From: DASSQJ01 sp963773655
GTDB lineage: Bacteria > Actinomycetota > Actinomycetes > Actinomycetales > Dermatophilaceae
Direction of reading: 5' to 3'
Length of the DNA: 64,000 nucleotides
Assembly: GCA_963773655.1 (NCBI GenBank)
Contig: CAVZBX010000002.1
Span: forward strand, 62,001 to 126,000
Positions 46,568 through 55,238 of this stretch are shown in pieces. Numbering within the stretch: the stretch's first letter is position 1; the number at the start of each line of letters is the position of its first letter. A model generated the notes under the pieces. The model was not told where the DNA came from. It searched no databases and saw only the letters and a program-made list of their open reading frames with translations. The translations under genes and the position numbers were made by a program.

Positions 46568-46654
46568 GACGCGGTTGTGCGGTGGTGTCGCGGCAATTGC
46601 GCCGCCACCGTCCGACAACCGCGTCGTCACAGTGATGTCGGGGTTGGTCCGGGC
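46568..46654 (+). repeat. 87-bp repeat, left copy, flanking the nuclease gene
   Basis: This copy aligns without gaps to 47656-47742 at about 76 percent, including an identical 18-mer ACCGCGTCGTCACAGTGA (46618-46635). It also contains a 58-base palindrome with perfect 11-bp ends, GACGCGGTTGT (46568-46578) and ACAACCGCGTC (46615-46625). The nuclease stop codon lies inside it. Confidence 0.8.
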
Positions 46655-47583
46655 GCCAGGGGACCGCGCGCCGCTGCGCGGGCGGCTGCCCGGCGCAGCA
46701 TCGCATCGACCCTCGCCGGGTGGTCGAGGTCGGCCCACGTGAGCCTGACGACCTCGTAGCCGAGGGCCCGGAGGCGGTCCTCGCGCCGCTTCTCCGCCGC
46801 AAGGGCGGCGCGTCCGTCGGCGCCCTCGTACTTGACGAGCCCGTCGAACTCGACGACGACGCGCTCGCCGACGAGCAGGTCCACCCTCGCCACCACCTCG
46901 TCGCCGTCGAGGACCCGCACCTGGCTGCGGACCGTCCAGCCCAGGTCGGTGAGCAGCAGCCGGGTCCGGCTCTCGCCCGCGGACTCGCTCGCACCGTCAG
47001 CCATCGCCAGCCACCGCTCGGCCCTGACGACCTTCCGCCGCGTCCCTCCGAGCCGTTGCAGCTCGCTGCGGACGGAGTCCAGGTCGAGGACGCCCCGGTG
47101 CAGCCCGTCGTCAGCGGCCACGACGACGGCGTCACGTCCGTGTCGGAGCGCCACCTGCACCAGGGCGGTCGAGGCGGGCACGCACCAGCACCCGTCGACT
47201 GCCGTGGGCTGTACCGCGGCGTCGGCCGGGTGGACGCGCAGGCCGGCGGCCACGCGGCTGCGGGTCGCGGTGGCCGAGACGTCCACGACGTCGAGGGGCA
47301 GGCCGTGGAGCGCCAGGCCGTGCACGGCCAGCGCGCTCTGGTGGGTGGCCGCCCCGGTGCCTCGCGCGTGGAGGATGCTCCGGGTGCGGAGCGCGAGGCG
47401 TCGCCCCGGTGGTGCCTGCATCCACTCCTCGGCGAGGACGTACGCCCCGCGTCGTACCCGCACCAGCTCGCCGCGCCGCACCAGCGCGGTCAGCCCGTCG
47501 GCGTCGATGTCGAGGCGCGCGGCGTCGTGCACGGAAACCACCCCCTGGTGGCGCTGGGCGAGGGCGTCGAGGCGAGGGTCCAT
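46627..47583 (-). CDS. AbiEi-type N-terminal domain with C-terminal DUF559 (Vsr-like) nuclease
   Basis: A 318-residue protein. The first part is a winged helix like AbiEi antitoxins (VVSVHDAARLDIDADGLTAL ... LVRVRRGAYVLAEEW). The last 110 residues are a DUF559 domain of the PD-(D/E)XK fold: ESRTRLLLTDLGW, RVDLLVGERVVVEFDG and EKRREDRLRALGYEVVRLTW carry the expected acidic residues and lysine. Such proteins are common in actinobacteria and treated as orphan toxin-antitoxin or defence genes; the target is unknown. No AbiEii partner is adjacent. The ATG at 47583 lies seven bases after a weak CACCAT -10. The gene lies between two copies of an 87-bp repeat. Confidence 0.8.
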   Translation of the reverse strand: MDPRLDALAQRHQGVVSVHDAARLDIDADGLTALVRRGELVRVRRGAYVLAEEWMQAPPGRRLALRTRSILHARGTGAATHQSALAVHGLALHGLPLDVVDVSATATRSRVAAGLRVHPADAAVQPTAVDGCWCVPASTALVQVALRHGRDAVVVAADDGLHRGVLDLDSVRSELQRLGGTRRKVVRAERWLAMADGASESAGESRTRLLLTDLGWTVRSQVRVLDGDEVVARVDLLVGERVVVEFDGLVKYEGADGRAALAAEKRREDRLRALGYEVVRLTWADLDHPARVDAMLRRAAARAAARGPLAPGPTPTSL

Positions 47584-47655
47584 GGCACCGATGGTGGCGT
47601 GATGCGTCGGGGCCGCCGGGTCGCCATCCACAGGCGGGTCCTCCGCCACACCGCT

Positions 47656-47742
47656 GACGGGGTTGTCCGGCCGTGGCGGGGAAATTGCGGCGTCAGCGCC
47701 GGCTGACCGCGTCGTCACAGTGAGGACGCGGTTGTTCCCCGC
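47656..47742 (+). repeat. 87-bp repeat, right copy, flanking the nuclease gene
   Basis: The partner of 46568-46654 in the same orientation, 1,088 bp away, with shared GGTTGT, AATTGCG and the 18-mer ACCGCGTCGTCACAGTGA (47706-47723) all in register. It has its own inverted arms ACCGCGTC and GACGCGGT (47706-47732). A further hairpin, CCCCGC and GCGGGG (47737-47754), follows. Confidence 0.8.
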
Positions 47743-47764
47743 ATGCAGGCGGGGACGGAGGGCT

Positions 47765-47910
47765 GACGGGACGGGTGTGCCGGGCGGGGGACGGGATGGT
47801 GGGCCGGGCGGGGGACGGGATGGTGGGCCGGGCGGGTGACGGGATGCGTGGGCCGGGCGGGGGACGCGATGGTGGGCCGGGCGGGGGAGGGGTTGGTGGG
47901 CCGGGCGGGG
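47765..47910 (+). repeat. Six 24-25-bp G-rich tandem repeats before cysS
   Basis: Six units based on GACGGGATGGTGGGCCGGGC plus GGGG follow one another, four of 24 bp and two of 25 bp. They end about 55 bases before the cysS -10 box. The G-runs on the plus strand could form quadruplex structures. Open frames through them are only repeat products. Confidence 0.85.
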
Positions 47911-47977
47911 TCGTGGGCGGCCGTCACCCGGCCCTGGTGGTTCGGGCGGGTGCCGCGCCGCCGGTAGCCTTGACCGG

Positions 47978-49411
47978 GTGACCCTCCGCCTGTTCGACTC
48001 CCTGTCCCGCGAGCTGCGCGACTTCGTCCCGGTGACCCCTGGGCGAGCCGGCATCTACATCTGCGGGCTCACGACGCAGGCGCCGCCGCACATCGGCCAC
48101 GTCCGCTTCGCGGTCGCGTTCGACATCCTGCGGCGCTGGATGGAGCGTGGCCACGGCTACGACGTCACCCTCATCCGCAACGTCACCGACATCGACGACA
48201 AGATCCTCGCCAAGTCCGCCGAGGCCGGCGAGCCCTGGTTCGCCGTCTCCTACCGCCACGAGGTCGAGACGGCCGCCGCGCTGGACGCGCTCGGCGTCCT
48301 GCCGCCCACCTACGAGCCCCGCGCGACCGGCCACGTGCCCGAGATGGTCGAGCTGATGGAGACCCTCGTCGAGAAGGGGCACGCGTACCGCGCGGCGGAC
48401 GGCTCCGGCGACGTCTACTTCGACGTGCGCAGCTGGCCCGGCTACGGCGAGCTGACCCGCCAGAGCATCGACGACATGGCCGAGGCCGAGGATGCCGACC
48501 CCCGCGGCAAGCGCGACCCCCGCGACTTCGCGCTGTGGAAGGGCCACAAGCCCGACGAGCCGCCGACGGCGTCCTGGCCGACGCCGTTCGGCGCCGGCCG
48601 GCCGGGCTGGCACCTGGAGTGCTCGGCGATGGCGCGCAAGTACCTCGGCGACACCTTCGACATCCACGGCGGCGGGGTCGACCTGCGCTTCCCCCACCAC
48701 GAGAACGAGATGGCCCAGTCGCGGGCGGCGGGCCTCGGCTTCGCCAACTACTGGCTGCACAACGCCTGGGTGACCATGGGCGGCGAGAAGATGAGCAAGT
48801 CGCTCGGCAACTCACTGCGGGTGAGCGAGGTCGTCAAGGAGCACCGGCCCCTCGCCGTGCGCTACTACCTGTCCGCGGCCCACTACCGCTCGACGATCGA
48901 GTACCACCCCGGCTCCATCGAGGAGGCCGGGGCGGCGGTCGAGCGGATCGAGGGCTTCCTCCACCGGGCGCTGCCGGGGGTCACGAGCCTGGTGCCGGAC
49001 GGCACCGAGGAGCTGCCCGCGGAGTTCCGGGAGGCGATGGACGACGACCTCGGCGTGTCCGGGGCGCTCGCGGTGGTCCACGAGGCGGTCCGCGCCGGGA
49101 ACACCGCGCTCGTCGATGGCGACCACGAGGACGCCGCGCTCGTCGCCCGGAGGGTGGTGGCCATGACCGACGTCATCGGCGTCAACCCGCTCGACCCGGC
49201 GTGGTCCGAGGCGGACGGCGACGGCGGCGACGCCCTGGCCGCGCTCGAGGCGCTGGTCCGCGACCGGATCGCCGCCCGCGCCCGGGCCCGGTCCTCGCGC
49301 GACTACGAGACCGCCGACGCGATCCGCGACCAGCTGACCGCCGCCGGCATCGTCCTCGAGGACACGGCCGCCGGCGCCCGCTGGTCCGTCGCCCGCTCGA
49401 AGGGGGACTGA
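47978..49411 (+). CDS. cysS: Cysteinyl-tRNA synthetase
   Basis: A 477-residue class I synthetase that charges tRNA-Cys. It has the HIGH-type [13 protein letters not shown], the zinc cysteine C29 in [15 protein letters not shown] and HHENEMAQS for other zinc ligands, and [11 protein letters not shown]. The C-terminal helical anticodon domain is present, so it is not the related mycothiol ligase MshC, which lacks the last part. The GTG at 47978 follows TAGCCT (47965-47970) by seven bases, a leaderless start. The rlmB-type gene begins one base after its stop. Confidence 0.95.
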   Translation: MTLRLFDSLSRELRDFVPVTPGRAGIYICGLTTQAPPHIGHVRFAVAFDILRRWMERGHGYDVTLIRNVTDIDDKILAKSAEAGEPWFAVSYRHEVETAAALDALGVLPPTYEPRATGHVPEMVELMETLVEKGHAYRAADGSGDVYFDVRSWPGYGELTRQSIDDMAEAEDADPRGKRDPRDFALWKGHKPDEPPTASWPTPFGAGRPGWHLECSAMARKYLGDTFDIHGGGVDLRFPHHENEMAQSRAAGLGFANYWLHNAWVTMGGEKMSKSLGNSLRVSEVVKEHRPLAVRYYLSAAHYRSTIEYHPGSIEEAGAAVERIEGFLHRALPGVTSLVPDGTEELPAEFREAMDDDLGVSGALAVVHEAVRAGNTALVDGDHEDAALVARRVVAMTDVIGVNPLDPAWSEADGDGGDALAALEALVRDRIAARARARSSRDYETADAIRDQLTAAGIVLEDTAAGARWSVARSKGD

Positions 49412-49412
49412 C

Positions 49413-50360
49413 GTGGCCGGCAACAGCCAGCGCCGCGGCGCGGTGCGCAAGGGCGGCAAGAAGGGCCCCACGGCCGGGTCGGGCGGCCAGCGCCGCAAGG
49501 GCCTCGAGGGCAAGGGGCCGACGCCCAAGGCCACCGACCGGCCGCACCACAAGGCGCACAAGGCCGCCGGTCGCCGCGACGACCGCTCCGGCCGCGGTGC
49601 GCCGCAGCGCCGCAGCGGGAAGCCGTCGAGCGAGGTCGTCGCCGGCCGCAACGCCGTCGTCGAGACGCTGCGCGCCGAGGTGCCGGTGACGACGATGTAC
49701 GTCGCGGGCCGGATCGACGCCGACGACCGGGTGCGCGAGGCCATCGCCACGGCCACCGAGCGCGGCATCCCGGTGCTGGAGACCCCCCGGGGCGAACTCG
49801 ACCGCCTCACCGACGGCGCCGTGCACCAGGGCCTCGCCGTGCAGGTGCCGCCCTACGAGTACGCCCACCCGCGCGACCTCATCGACCCTCAGGTCCCCGG
49901 TGTGCCCCTCGTCGTCGCCCTCGACGGCATCACCGACCCGCGCAACCTCGGCGCGATCGTCCGCTCCGTCGCCGCCTTCGGGGGCCACGGCGTCGTCGTG
50001 CCCAGCCGCCGCTCCGCCGGGATGACGGCGAGCGCGTGGAAGACCAGCGCCGGGGCCGCGGTGCGGGTTCCGGTGGCCCAGGCGGCCAACCTCACCCGGG
50101 CGCTGGAGGACTTCCGCAGGGCCGGTTTCTTCGTCATCGGCCTCGACATGGACGGCGACGTCGAGCTGCCGGGCCTGGACCTGGCCACCGAGCCGCTGGT
50201 CGTCGTCGTGGGATCCGAGGGCAAGGGCCTGTCGCGGCTGGTGCGCGAGACGTGCGACCAGATCGTGTCGGTGCCGATGGCCTCGGGAGTGGAGTCGCTC
50301 AACGCGGGCGTCGCCGCGGGCGTCGCCCTCTACGAGGTGGCGCGCCAGCGTCGCGGCTGA
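49413..50360 (+). CDS. rlmB: 23S rRNA 2'-O-methyltransferase, SpoU family (RlmB-like)
   Basis: A 315-residue trefoil-knot RNA methyltransferase. A basic, disordered stretch of about 70 residues precedes the SpoU substrate-binding domain ([16 protein letters not shown]) and the catalytic domain with the three motifs [32 protein letters not shown] and [15 protein letters not shown]. It probably methylates a ribosomal RNA ribose, as E. coli RlmB does at G2251, though the exact site is not certain. It starts at GTG 49413, right after cysS, as in many actinobacteria. Confidence 0.93.
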   Translation: MAGNSQRRGAVRKGGKKGPTAGSGGQRRKGLEGKGPTPKATDRPHHKAHKAAGRRDDRSGRGAPQRRSGKPSSEVVAGRNAVVETLRAEVPVTTMYVAGRIDADDRVREAIATATERGIPVLETPRGELDRLTDGAVHQGLAVQVPPYEYAHPRDLIDPQVPGVPLVVALDGITDPRNLGAIVRSVAAFGGHGVVVPSRRSAGMTASAWKTSAGAAVRVPVAQAANLTRALEDFRRAGFFVIGLDMDGDVELPGLDLATEPLVVVVGSEGKGLSRLVRETCDQIVSVPMASGVESLNAGVAAGVALYEVARQRRG

Positions 50361-50363
50361 CCA

Positions 50364-50397
50364 CCCTCACCCGGGCCTCACCGGGCACACCCGGGTG
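50364..50397. terminator. Inverted repeat after rlmB
   Basis: CTCACCCGGG (50364-50373) pairs perfectly with CCCGGGTGAG (50388-50397) over 14 bases, three bases after the rlmB stop. It is the likely end of the cysS-rlmB transcript and could also serve the converging gene at 50464. Confidence 0.7.
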
Positions 50398-50463
50398 AGC
50401 GCCGCCCCGACCGGCCCGGACCTGCCGGGCGCCGCTCACGCAACGCCGGGGGTCAGGCGCCGC

Positions 50464-50889
50464 TCACGCGGGGCTGATGAACTCCCACCCCGGGAGGTTG
50501 CGCAGCACCCCGAAGACGAGCAGGGCCACACCGGCGGCGGGGTACACCCAGTTGGGCACGCGGAGGGGCGGCAGCCGCTCGCTCCGCCGGCGCACCCAGT
50601 GGTACGCCAGCCCGAGGACGACGGCGAGGTAGAGCACCGGCACCAGCGGGTGCCGGGCGAAGGCGCTGGCGACGTCGCCGTGGAGCAGGTCGTACGTGGC
50701 GCGGGTGCCGCCGCAGGCGGGGCAGTAGTACCCGGTGGTGCTCAGCAGGAAGCAGGCCGGGTAGTGGCCGGGGGTGTTGGGATCGTGGGTGACCAGCCAG
50801 GCGATGCTGCCCGCCCCCGCCGCCGCGCCGGCGACCGCCCACCACGTCGTGGTGGTGCGGTCGCCGGCGGTGGTGCGGATGACGGTCAT
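50464..50889 (-). CDS. DUF2752 membrane protein, first copy
   Basis: A 141-residue protein of DUF2752 with three membrane segments (about 16-34, 83-100 and 115-132). The family's cysteine motif is YYCPACGGTRATYDLLHGD, just before a short amphipathic region. DUF2752 is of unknown function. The stop of the upstream DUF4190-like gene lies one base away, so they are co-translated. A paralogue with the same motif lies at 52024. Confidence 0.87.
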   Translation of the reverse strand: MTVIRTTAGDRTTTTWWAVAGAAAGAGSIAWLVTHDPNTPGHYPACFLLSTTGYYCPACGGTRATYDLLHGDVASAFARHPLVPVLYLAVVLGLAYHWVRRRSERLPPLRVPNWVYPAAGVALLVFGVLRNLPGWEFISPA

Positions 50890-50890
50890 G

Positions 50891-51541
50891 TCACATGCCG
50901 AGGTTGGTCAGGCCGCCGCCGACGTTCAGGGCGAGGCCGAGGAACAGCATGATGACGCCGAGGACGGCGCCGACGATGCCGGTGACGAAGCCCCACTGGG
51001 CGTACTGGGCGCCGCCCTGGGCCCCGCCCGAGCGGGCGATCTCGCCCTTGGCCTGGTTGCCGAAGAAGATCGCGAGGCCGCCGAGGACGACGCCGAGGAT
51101 CGAGCAGCAGATCGCGAAGACGATCGAGGCGATGCCGGCGACGAGGGCGATCGTGGCCTTCTGGTTGGACGGCTGCGAGGCCGGCATGCCCGCCGGTCCC
51201 GGTGCGGCCCCGTAGCCGCCGACATCGCTGCCGTAGGCGCTCGGCGGCGGAGGCGGCGGTGCGTCGTGACCGCCGGACCCCGAGTCGCCCGGCGGGGGCG
51301 GCGGGGGCGGGTAGTCGCCCGCGCTCGACGGCGGCGGGTAGTCGCCCGGGGTCGACGGCGGGGGCGGTGGCGGGGCGGCGCTGGTGTGCTCACCCTCGTC
51401 GCGGGGCTGCTCGAAGGGTGCGGCCAGCGGGTCGTCGCGGTGCTCTTCGCGGGGCTCCTCGTGCGGCTCCTCGCGGGGCTCCTCGGGCGGGGGCGGGGGC
51501 CCGTCCCCGGGCGGGGGCGGGGGCGGGGGCGTGGTGGTCAT
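50891..51541 (-). CDS. Proline-rich DUF4190 membrane protein
   Basis: A 216-residue protein. The first 125 residues are a disordered, proline-rich, partly acidic tail with repeated PPPPPP runs and EEPREEPHEEPREE. Two helices follow (about 133-160 and 186-210) joined by FFGNQAKGEIARSGGAQGG, the pattern of DUF4190. These are common in actinobacteria, without a known function. The ATG at 51541 has GGAGGAACC upstream. The proline-rich tail suggests a scaffold near the division or growth site, but this is inference. Confidence 0.82.
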   Translation of the reverse strand: MTTTPPPPPPPGDGPPPPPEEPREEPHEEPREEHRDDPLAAPFEQPRDEGEHTSAAPPPPPPSTPGDYPPPSSAGDYPPPPPPPGDSGSGGHDAPPPPPPSAYGSDVGGYGAAPGPAGMPASQPSNQKATIALVAGIASIVFAICCSILGVVLGGLAIFFGNQAKGEIARSGGAQGGAQYAQWGFVTGIVGAVLGVIMLFLGLALNVGGGLTNLGM

Positions 51542-51671
51542 GGTTCCTCCGGTGTGCGGGCGCGTGGTCGCCCCGACCCTAACGGCGCGAGCGGCCCGGG
51601 TGTGGAAGGCTGTGCCGAACCGGCTTGTCCACCCTGGACAGGGCCGGGGTACTGCAGAGAGGGAACAGCAC

Positions 51672-52022
51672 ATGTCCGACTACGGCTCGACCCCGCCGCC
51701 GCCCCCCGGGTACGGCGCCCCGCCGCCCAGCGACGGTGGGATGGGCGCGGCCCCGCCCGACAACAAGCTCGTCTGGTCCATCCTCGTCACGATCTTCTGC
51801 TGCCTGCCGTTCGGCATCGTCGCGATCATCAAGTCGGCCGAGGTCAACAGCAAGTGGGCCGCGGGCGACCAGGCGGGCGCCCGCCAGTCCGCCGCCGACG
51901 CCGGCAAGTGGATCAAGTGGTCCGTCATCGTCGGCATCATCGCCATCGTCGTCAGTGTCGGCTTCTGGCTGCTCGCCGTCGCCGGCATCGTCGCCAACTC
52001 CTCCTCAACCGTCGGCTACTGA
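51672..52022 (+). CDS. CD225/dispanin family membrane protein
   Basis: A 116-residue protein. A short tyrosine- and proline-rich tail (STPPPPPGYGAPP) precedes the CD225 signature of two helices joined by KSAEVNSKWAAGDQAGARQSA. The first helix carries the double cysteine FCCLPFGIVAII. The family name comes from eukaryotic interferon-induced proteins; bacterial roles are unknown. The ATG has AGAGAGGGAA upstream. The gene is divergent from the DUF4190 gene. Confidence 0.85.
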   Translation: MSDYGSTPPPPPGYGAPPPSDGGMGAAPPDNKLVWSILVTIFCCLPFGIVAIIKSAEVNSKWAAGDQAGARQSAADAGKWIKWSVIVGIIAIVVSVGFWLLAVAGIVANSSSTVGY

Positions 52023-52023
52023 C

Positions 52024-52467
52024 GTGACCGCGGTCCAGACCAGGTCGCCGGTCCGGCTCGGGCAGCCGAGCCGGGCCAGGCGCCTGGTCGGGCCGGGGGC
52101 CACCGCGCTCGGGGCCACGGCGTTCGTGCTCGCCGTGCATGTCGTCGACCCGAACGAGCCGGGCACCTACCCCACCTGCCCCTGGCTGCTCCTCACCGGC
52201 ACCTGGTGCCCCGGGTGCGGCACGCTGCGGGCCACGAGGGCGCTGTCCGACGGCGACGTCGGCACCGCGCTCGCGCGCAACCCGCTCACCGTCATCGCGT
52301 TCCTCGCCCTCGCGGTCGGCTTCGCCAACTGGACCTTCCGGATGTGGACCGGCCGCCCGAAGCGGCGGCTGGCCCCGGCGTGGGTGCTCTACGGCATCTT
52401 CGCGGCGCTGCTCGCGTACTGGGTGCTGCGCAACGTCCCCGGGTGGACCTGGCTCTCACCCGCCTGA
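52024..52467 (+). CDS. DUF2752 membrane protein, second copy
   Basis: A 147-residue DUF2752 protein with three membrane segments and the motif WCPGCGTLRATRALSDGDVGTA. It is a paralogue of the product at 50464: both end in VLRN-(V/L)PGW. The GTG at 52024 lies one base after the CD225 stop, so the two are co-translated, mirroring the DUF4190-DUF2752 pair on the other strand. Confidence 0.87.
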   Translation: MTAVQTRSPVRLGQPSRARRLVGPGATALGATAFVLAVHVVDPNEPGTYPTCPWLLLTGTWCPGCGTLRATRALSDGDVGTALARNPLTVIAFLALAVGFANWTFRMWTGRPKRRLAPAWVLYGIFAALLAYWVLRNVPGWTWLSPA

Positions 52468-52479
52468 CCGGTCCGGCGG

Positions 52480-53724
52480 TCAGTCGTCCCCGGCGAGGAC
52501 CGGCAGCTCCTCGGTGTCGACGCCCAGCACGGCCACCTCGTCGGGCTTCTGGGGGAGCACCTGGGCGAGGTAGTCGTCGAGGGCCGCCTGGAGGGGGACG
52601 TCGTGCTGCGCGCGCTCGGCGAGGTACCAGCGGTGCTCGAGCACCTCGTGGAAGACCTCCGCCGGCTCGAGCTTGGCGAGCAGCGCGCGGGGCACCTGGC
52701 GCGTGACCGGCTCGTAGACCGCCGTCAGCCAGTCGTGCGCGACGATCTCCTCGTCGTCGCCCTGCCGCCCGGTGGCGGCGGTGTAGACGCCCAGGTCGTT
52801 GAGCAGCCGGCGCGCCTGGTTCTCGCGCACGTCCAGCCCGGTGAGCCGCAGCAGCCGCCGGGAGTGGTGGCCGGAGTCCACGACCTTGGGCTGGATGCGC
52901 AGCGAGGTGCCGTCGATGTCGGTGGTGATCTCGAGCTCGTCGACGTCGAAGCCGAGGGCGTTGAGCCGGCGGATCCGGTCGTCGACGCGCCAGCGCTCGG
53001 AGTCGTCGATGAGCTCGCTGCCGGTCAGCTCGTCCCACAGCTCGCGGTAGCGGGTGACGATCCGCTCGCTCACCTCCACCGGGTCGCGCTCCTCCTGCAG
53101 CAGCCCGCCGGCGTCGAGGTCCATCAGCTCGCCGGCGATGTTGACGCGGGCGATCTCGAGGTCGTGCTCCCGCTGGCCGGTGCTCAGCTGGTGCCGCAGC
53201 TCGCCGGTCTCGGCGTCGACGAGGTAGGCGGCGAAGGCGCCGGCGTCGCGGCGGAACAGGGTGTTCGAGAGGGAGACGTCGCCCCACCAGAAGCCGGCGA
53301 GGTGCAACCGGACCAGGAGCACGGCGAGGGCGTCGATGAGGCGGGTGGCGGTGCCCTTGCGCAGGGTCTGGCTGTACAGGGCCCGGTACGGCAGGGAGTA
53401 CTGGAGGTGCCGGGTGACCAGGCAGGCGTCCAGCGGGTTGCCGTCGGCGTCGAGCCGGCCGCTCACCACGGCGAACGGCTCGACGGCGGGCATGTCGAGC
53501 CGGCGCAGGTTGCGCAGCATCTCGTACTCGCGGCGGGCGAGGTCGACCTTGATCTCCTTGACCGCGAGCACCCGGCCGGAGAGCCGGACGAAGCGCACGA
53601 CGTGCCGGGAGATGCCGCGGGGCAGGGCGGCGAGGATGTCCTCGGGCCACTCCTCGAGGGGCGCCCGCCAGGGCAGGTCGAGGAGCGCGGGGTCGGGGCG
53701 GGCGGCGGTGAGCTCGAGCGCCAT
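52480..53724 (-). CDS. DUF4032 domain protein, kinase-like fold
   Basis: A 414-residue actinobacterial protein of the DUF4032 family. The first 230 residues have kinase-like features: VLAVKEIKVDLARREYEML resembles the lysine-helix part, and HLAGFWWGDVSLSNTLF the catalytic loop with Asp and Asn. The later part holds the family domain (WLTAVYEPVTRQVPRALLAKL, EVFHEVLEHRWYLAE). Its activity is not known. The ATG has GGAGGACC upstream. It lies after the ABC ATPase on the same strand, but a strong hairpin lies between. Confidence 0.85.
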   Translation of the reverse strand: MALELTAARPDPALLDLPWRAPLEEWPEDILAALPRGISRHVVRFVRLSGRVLAVKEIKVDLARREYEMLRNLRRLDMPAVEPFAVVSGRLDADGNPLDACLVTRHLQYSLPYRALYSQTLRKGTATRLIDALAVLLVRLHLAGFWWGDVSLSNTLFRRDAGAFAAYLVDAETGELRHQLSTGQREHDLEIARVNIAGELMDLDAGGLLQEERDPVEVSERIVTRYRELWDELTGSELIDDSERWRVDDRIRRLNALGFDVDELEITTDIDGTSLRIQPKVVDSGHHSRRLLRLTGLDVRENQARRLLNDLGVYTAATGRQGDDEEIVAHDWLTAVYEPVTRQVPRALLAKLEPAEVFHEVLEHRWYLAERAQHDVPLQAALDDYLAQVLPQKPDEVAVLGVDTEELPVLAGDD

Positions 53725-53752
53725 CGGTCCTCCGGGGGCGGGGCGGATGTCG

Positions 53753-53788
53753 GGACGCCCCGGACGAACGGCGTCGTCCGGGGCGTCC
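53753..53788. terminator. Perfect 15-bp hairpin after the ABC ATPase gene
   Basis: GGACGCCCCGGACGA (53753-53767) pairs with TCGTCCGGGGCGTCC (53774-53788) around a six-base loop. It lies just past the 3' end of the ABC ATPase gene on the complement and is the best terminator-like hairpin of this area. Confidence 0.7.
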
Positions 53789-53807
53789 TCGCCGTGCGGG
53801 TGCGGCG

Positions 53808-54911
53808 TCAGATGCGGGCGCCGGACTCCTTGTCGAAGACGTGCATGTGCTGCTGCTTCGGGTACACGAAGATCGTGGTCCCCGCCTTGGGCACGTTGCG
53901 GCCGTCGACCCGGGCGATGAACGGCTTGGCGAGGTTGTCGTCGCCGCCGCCCTCCAGCTGGATGGCGGAGTCGACCGGCGTGGCGTAGACGTAGGCGTCG
54001 GCGCCGAGCTCCTCGACGACGTCGACCTGCAGCTCCAGGCCGTCCTCGTTCGTCGTGACCTCGACGTCCTCGGGACGGACGCCGACGATGACCGCCTGGC
54101 CGGCCTTCGAGAGGCTGTCGCGCTCGATGTCGACCGGGTGGCTGCCGAACTTCACCCCGTCGGTGCTGACCGGCACCGAGACCAGGTTCATCGCCGGGCT
54201 GCCGATGAAGCCGGCGACGAAGACGTTGGCGGGCTCGTCGTACATCTCGCGCGGCGTGGCGCACTGCTGGAGGATGCCGTCCTTGAGCAGGGCGATCCGG
54301 TCGCCCATCGTCATCGCCTCGATCTGGTCGTGGGTGACGTAGACGGTGGTGACGCCGAGGCGGCGCTGGAGCGAGGCGATCTGGGTGCGCGTCTGGACAC
54401 GGAGCTTGGCGTCGAGGTTCGACAGCGGCTCGTCCATGAGGAACACCTGCGGCGAGCGGACGATGGCCCGGCCCATGGCGACGCGCTGGCGCTGGCCACC
54501 GGAGAGGGCCTTGGGCTTGCGCTCGAGGTACTCGGTGAGGTCGAGGATCTGGGCGGCCTCCTCGACGCGCTTGCGGATCTCGCTCTTGTCGACGCCGGCG
54601 ATCTTCAGGGCGAAGCCCATGTTGTCGGCCACCGTCATGTGCGGGTAGAGCGCGTAGTTCTGGAAGACCATCGCGACGTCGCGGTCCTTGGGGGAGAGGT
54701 CGGTGACGTCGCGGTCACCGATCCAGATCTTCCCGTCGTTGACCTCCTCGAGGCCCGCGAGCATGCGCAGCGAGGTGGACTTGCCGCAGCCGGAGGGACC
54801 GACGAGCACGAGGAACTCCCCGTCGGCCACGTCGATGTCGAGGCGGTCGACCGAGGGCGAGTCGTTGCCCGGGTAGATGCGGGTGGCCTTGTCGAACTTG
54901 ACTGTTGCCAT
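53808..54911 (-). CDS. Sugar ABC transporter ATP-binding protein, UgpC/MsiK type
   Basis: A 367-residue ATPase of the MalK/UgpC group that powers carbohydrate importers. Motifs present are Walker [11 protein letters not shown]-loop VFQNYALYPHM, signature ALSGGQRQRV, Walker B VFLMDEPLSNLDA and switch VTHDQIEAMTMGD, then the C-terminal TOBE-like regulatory barrel. No permease or binding-protein genes are adjacent. It may serve several sugar importers, like MsiK of streptomycetes; this is inferred. The ATG at 54911 has GGAAGG upstream. Confidence 0.92.
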   Translation of the reverse strand: MATVKFDKATRIYPGNDSPSVDRLDIDVADGEFLVLVGPSGCGKSTSLRMLAGLEEVNDGKIWIGDRDVTDLSPKDRDVAMVFQNYALYPHMTVADNMGFALKIAGVDKSEIRKRVEEAAQILDLTEYLERKPKALSGGQRQRVAMGRAIVRSPQVFLMDEPLSNLDAKLRVQTRTQIASLQRRLGVTTVYVTHDQIEAMTMGDRIALLKDGILQQCATPREMYDEPANVFVAGFIGSPAMNLVSVPVSTDGVKFGSHPVDIERDSLSKAGQAVIVGVRPEDVEVTTNEDGLELQVDVVEELGADAYVYATPVDSAIQLEGGGDDNLAKPFIARVDGRNVPKAGTTIFVYPKQQHMHVFDKESGARI

Positions 54912-55238
54912 GGCGTCTTTGCCTTCCTTCACCGGCAGGAACGTGCCGGACGGTCCGTCGTAAAGGGGGTGGAGCTCCCACTGCGTCGGTGCAAGCGGTG
55001 CCGCCAGTATGCCGTGCCCGCAGCGGCAGCGGTACCGCGCGTCCACGGCCGCCCCCGCCCGTCCACCGCCGACCACGGTCCGTCGCGGCCGACCGCGGCG
55101 ACCGGACGAGGCGGGTGCCGGGCCCGTGGGTGCCGTCGGCGTCCGGACGGTCCACGAGGTGGGCCGGGCGTCCGATCCCGGTGGGCCACCGGCACTCTCG
55201 CTCTGGCGCGCCGCTCCGCCGCGCCCTATGGTCGGAGC
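54912..55238. other. Divergent intergenic region between the ABC ATPase and CBS genes
   Basis: About 330 bases. The right end holds TATGGT (55227-55232), the -10 of the CBS gene. The left side must hold the ABC ATPase promoter; CATACT on the complement near 55010 is a possible -10, but I see no matching -35. No gene is supported inside. Confidence 0.4.

Noticed and set aside
46386..46742. Repetitive Pro/Gly-rich open frames across the 41-bp array.
   Set aside because: The unit is not a multiple of three, so the peptides arise in all frames by repetition.
47715..47927. His/Pro/Ala-rich open frames upstream of cysS.
   Set aside because: They translate the 24-bp repeats and show no start signal or family.
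47978..49411. MshC (mycothiol cysteine ligase) rather than CysS.
   Set aside because: The protein has the full C-terminal anticodon region and lies with rlmB, the usual cysS context.
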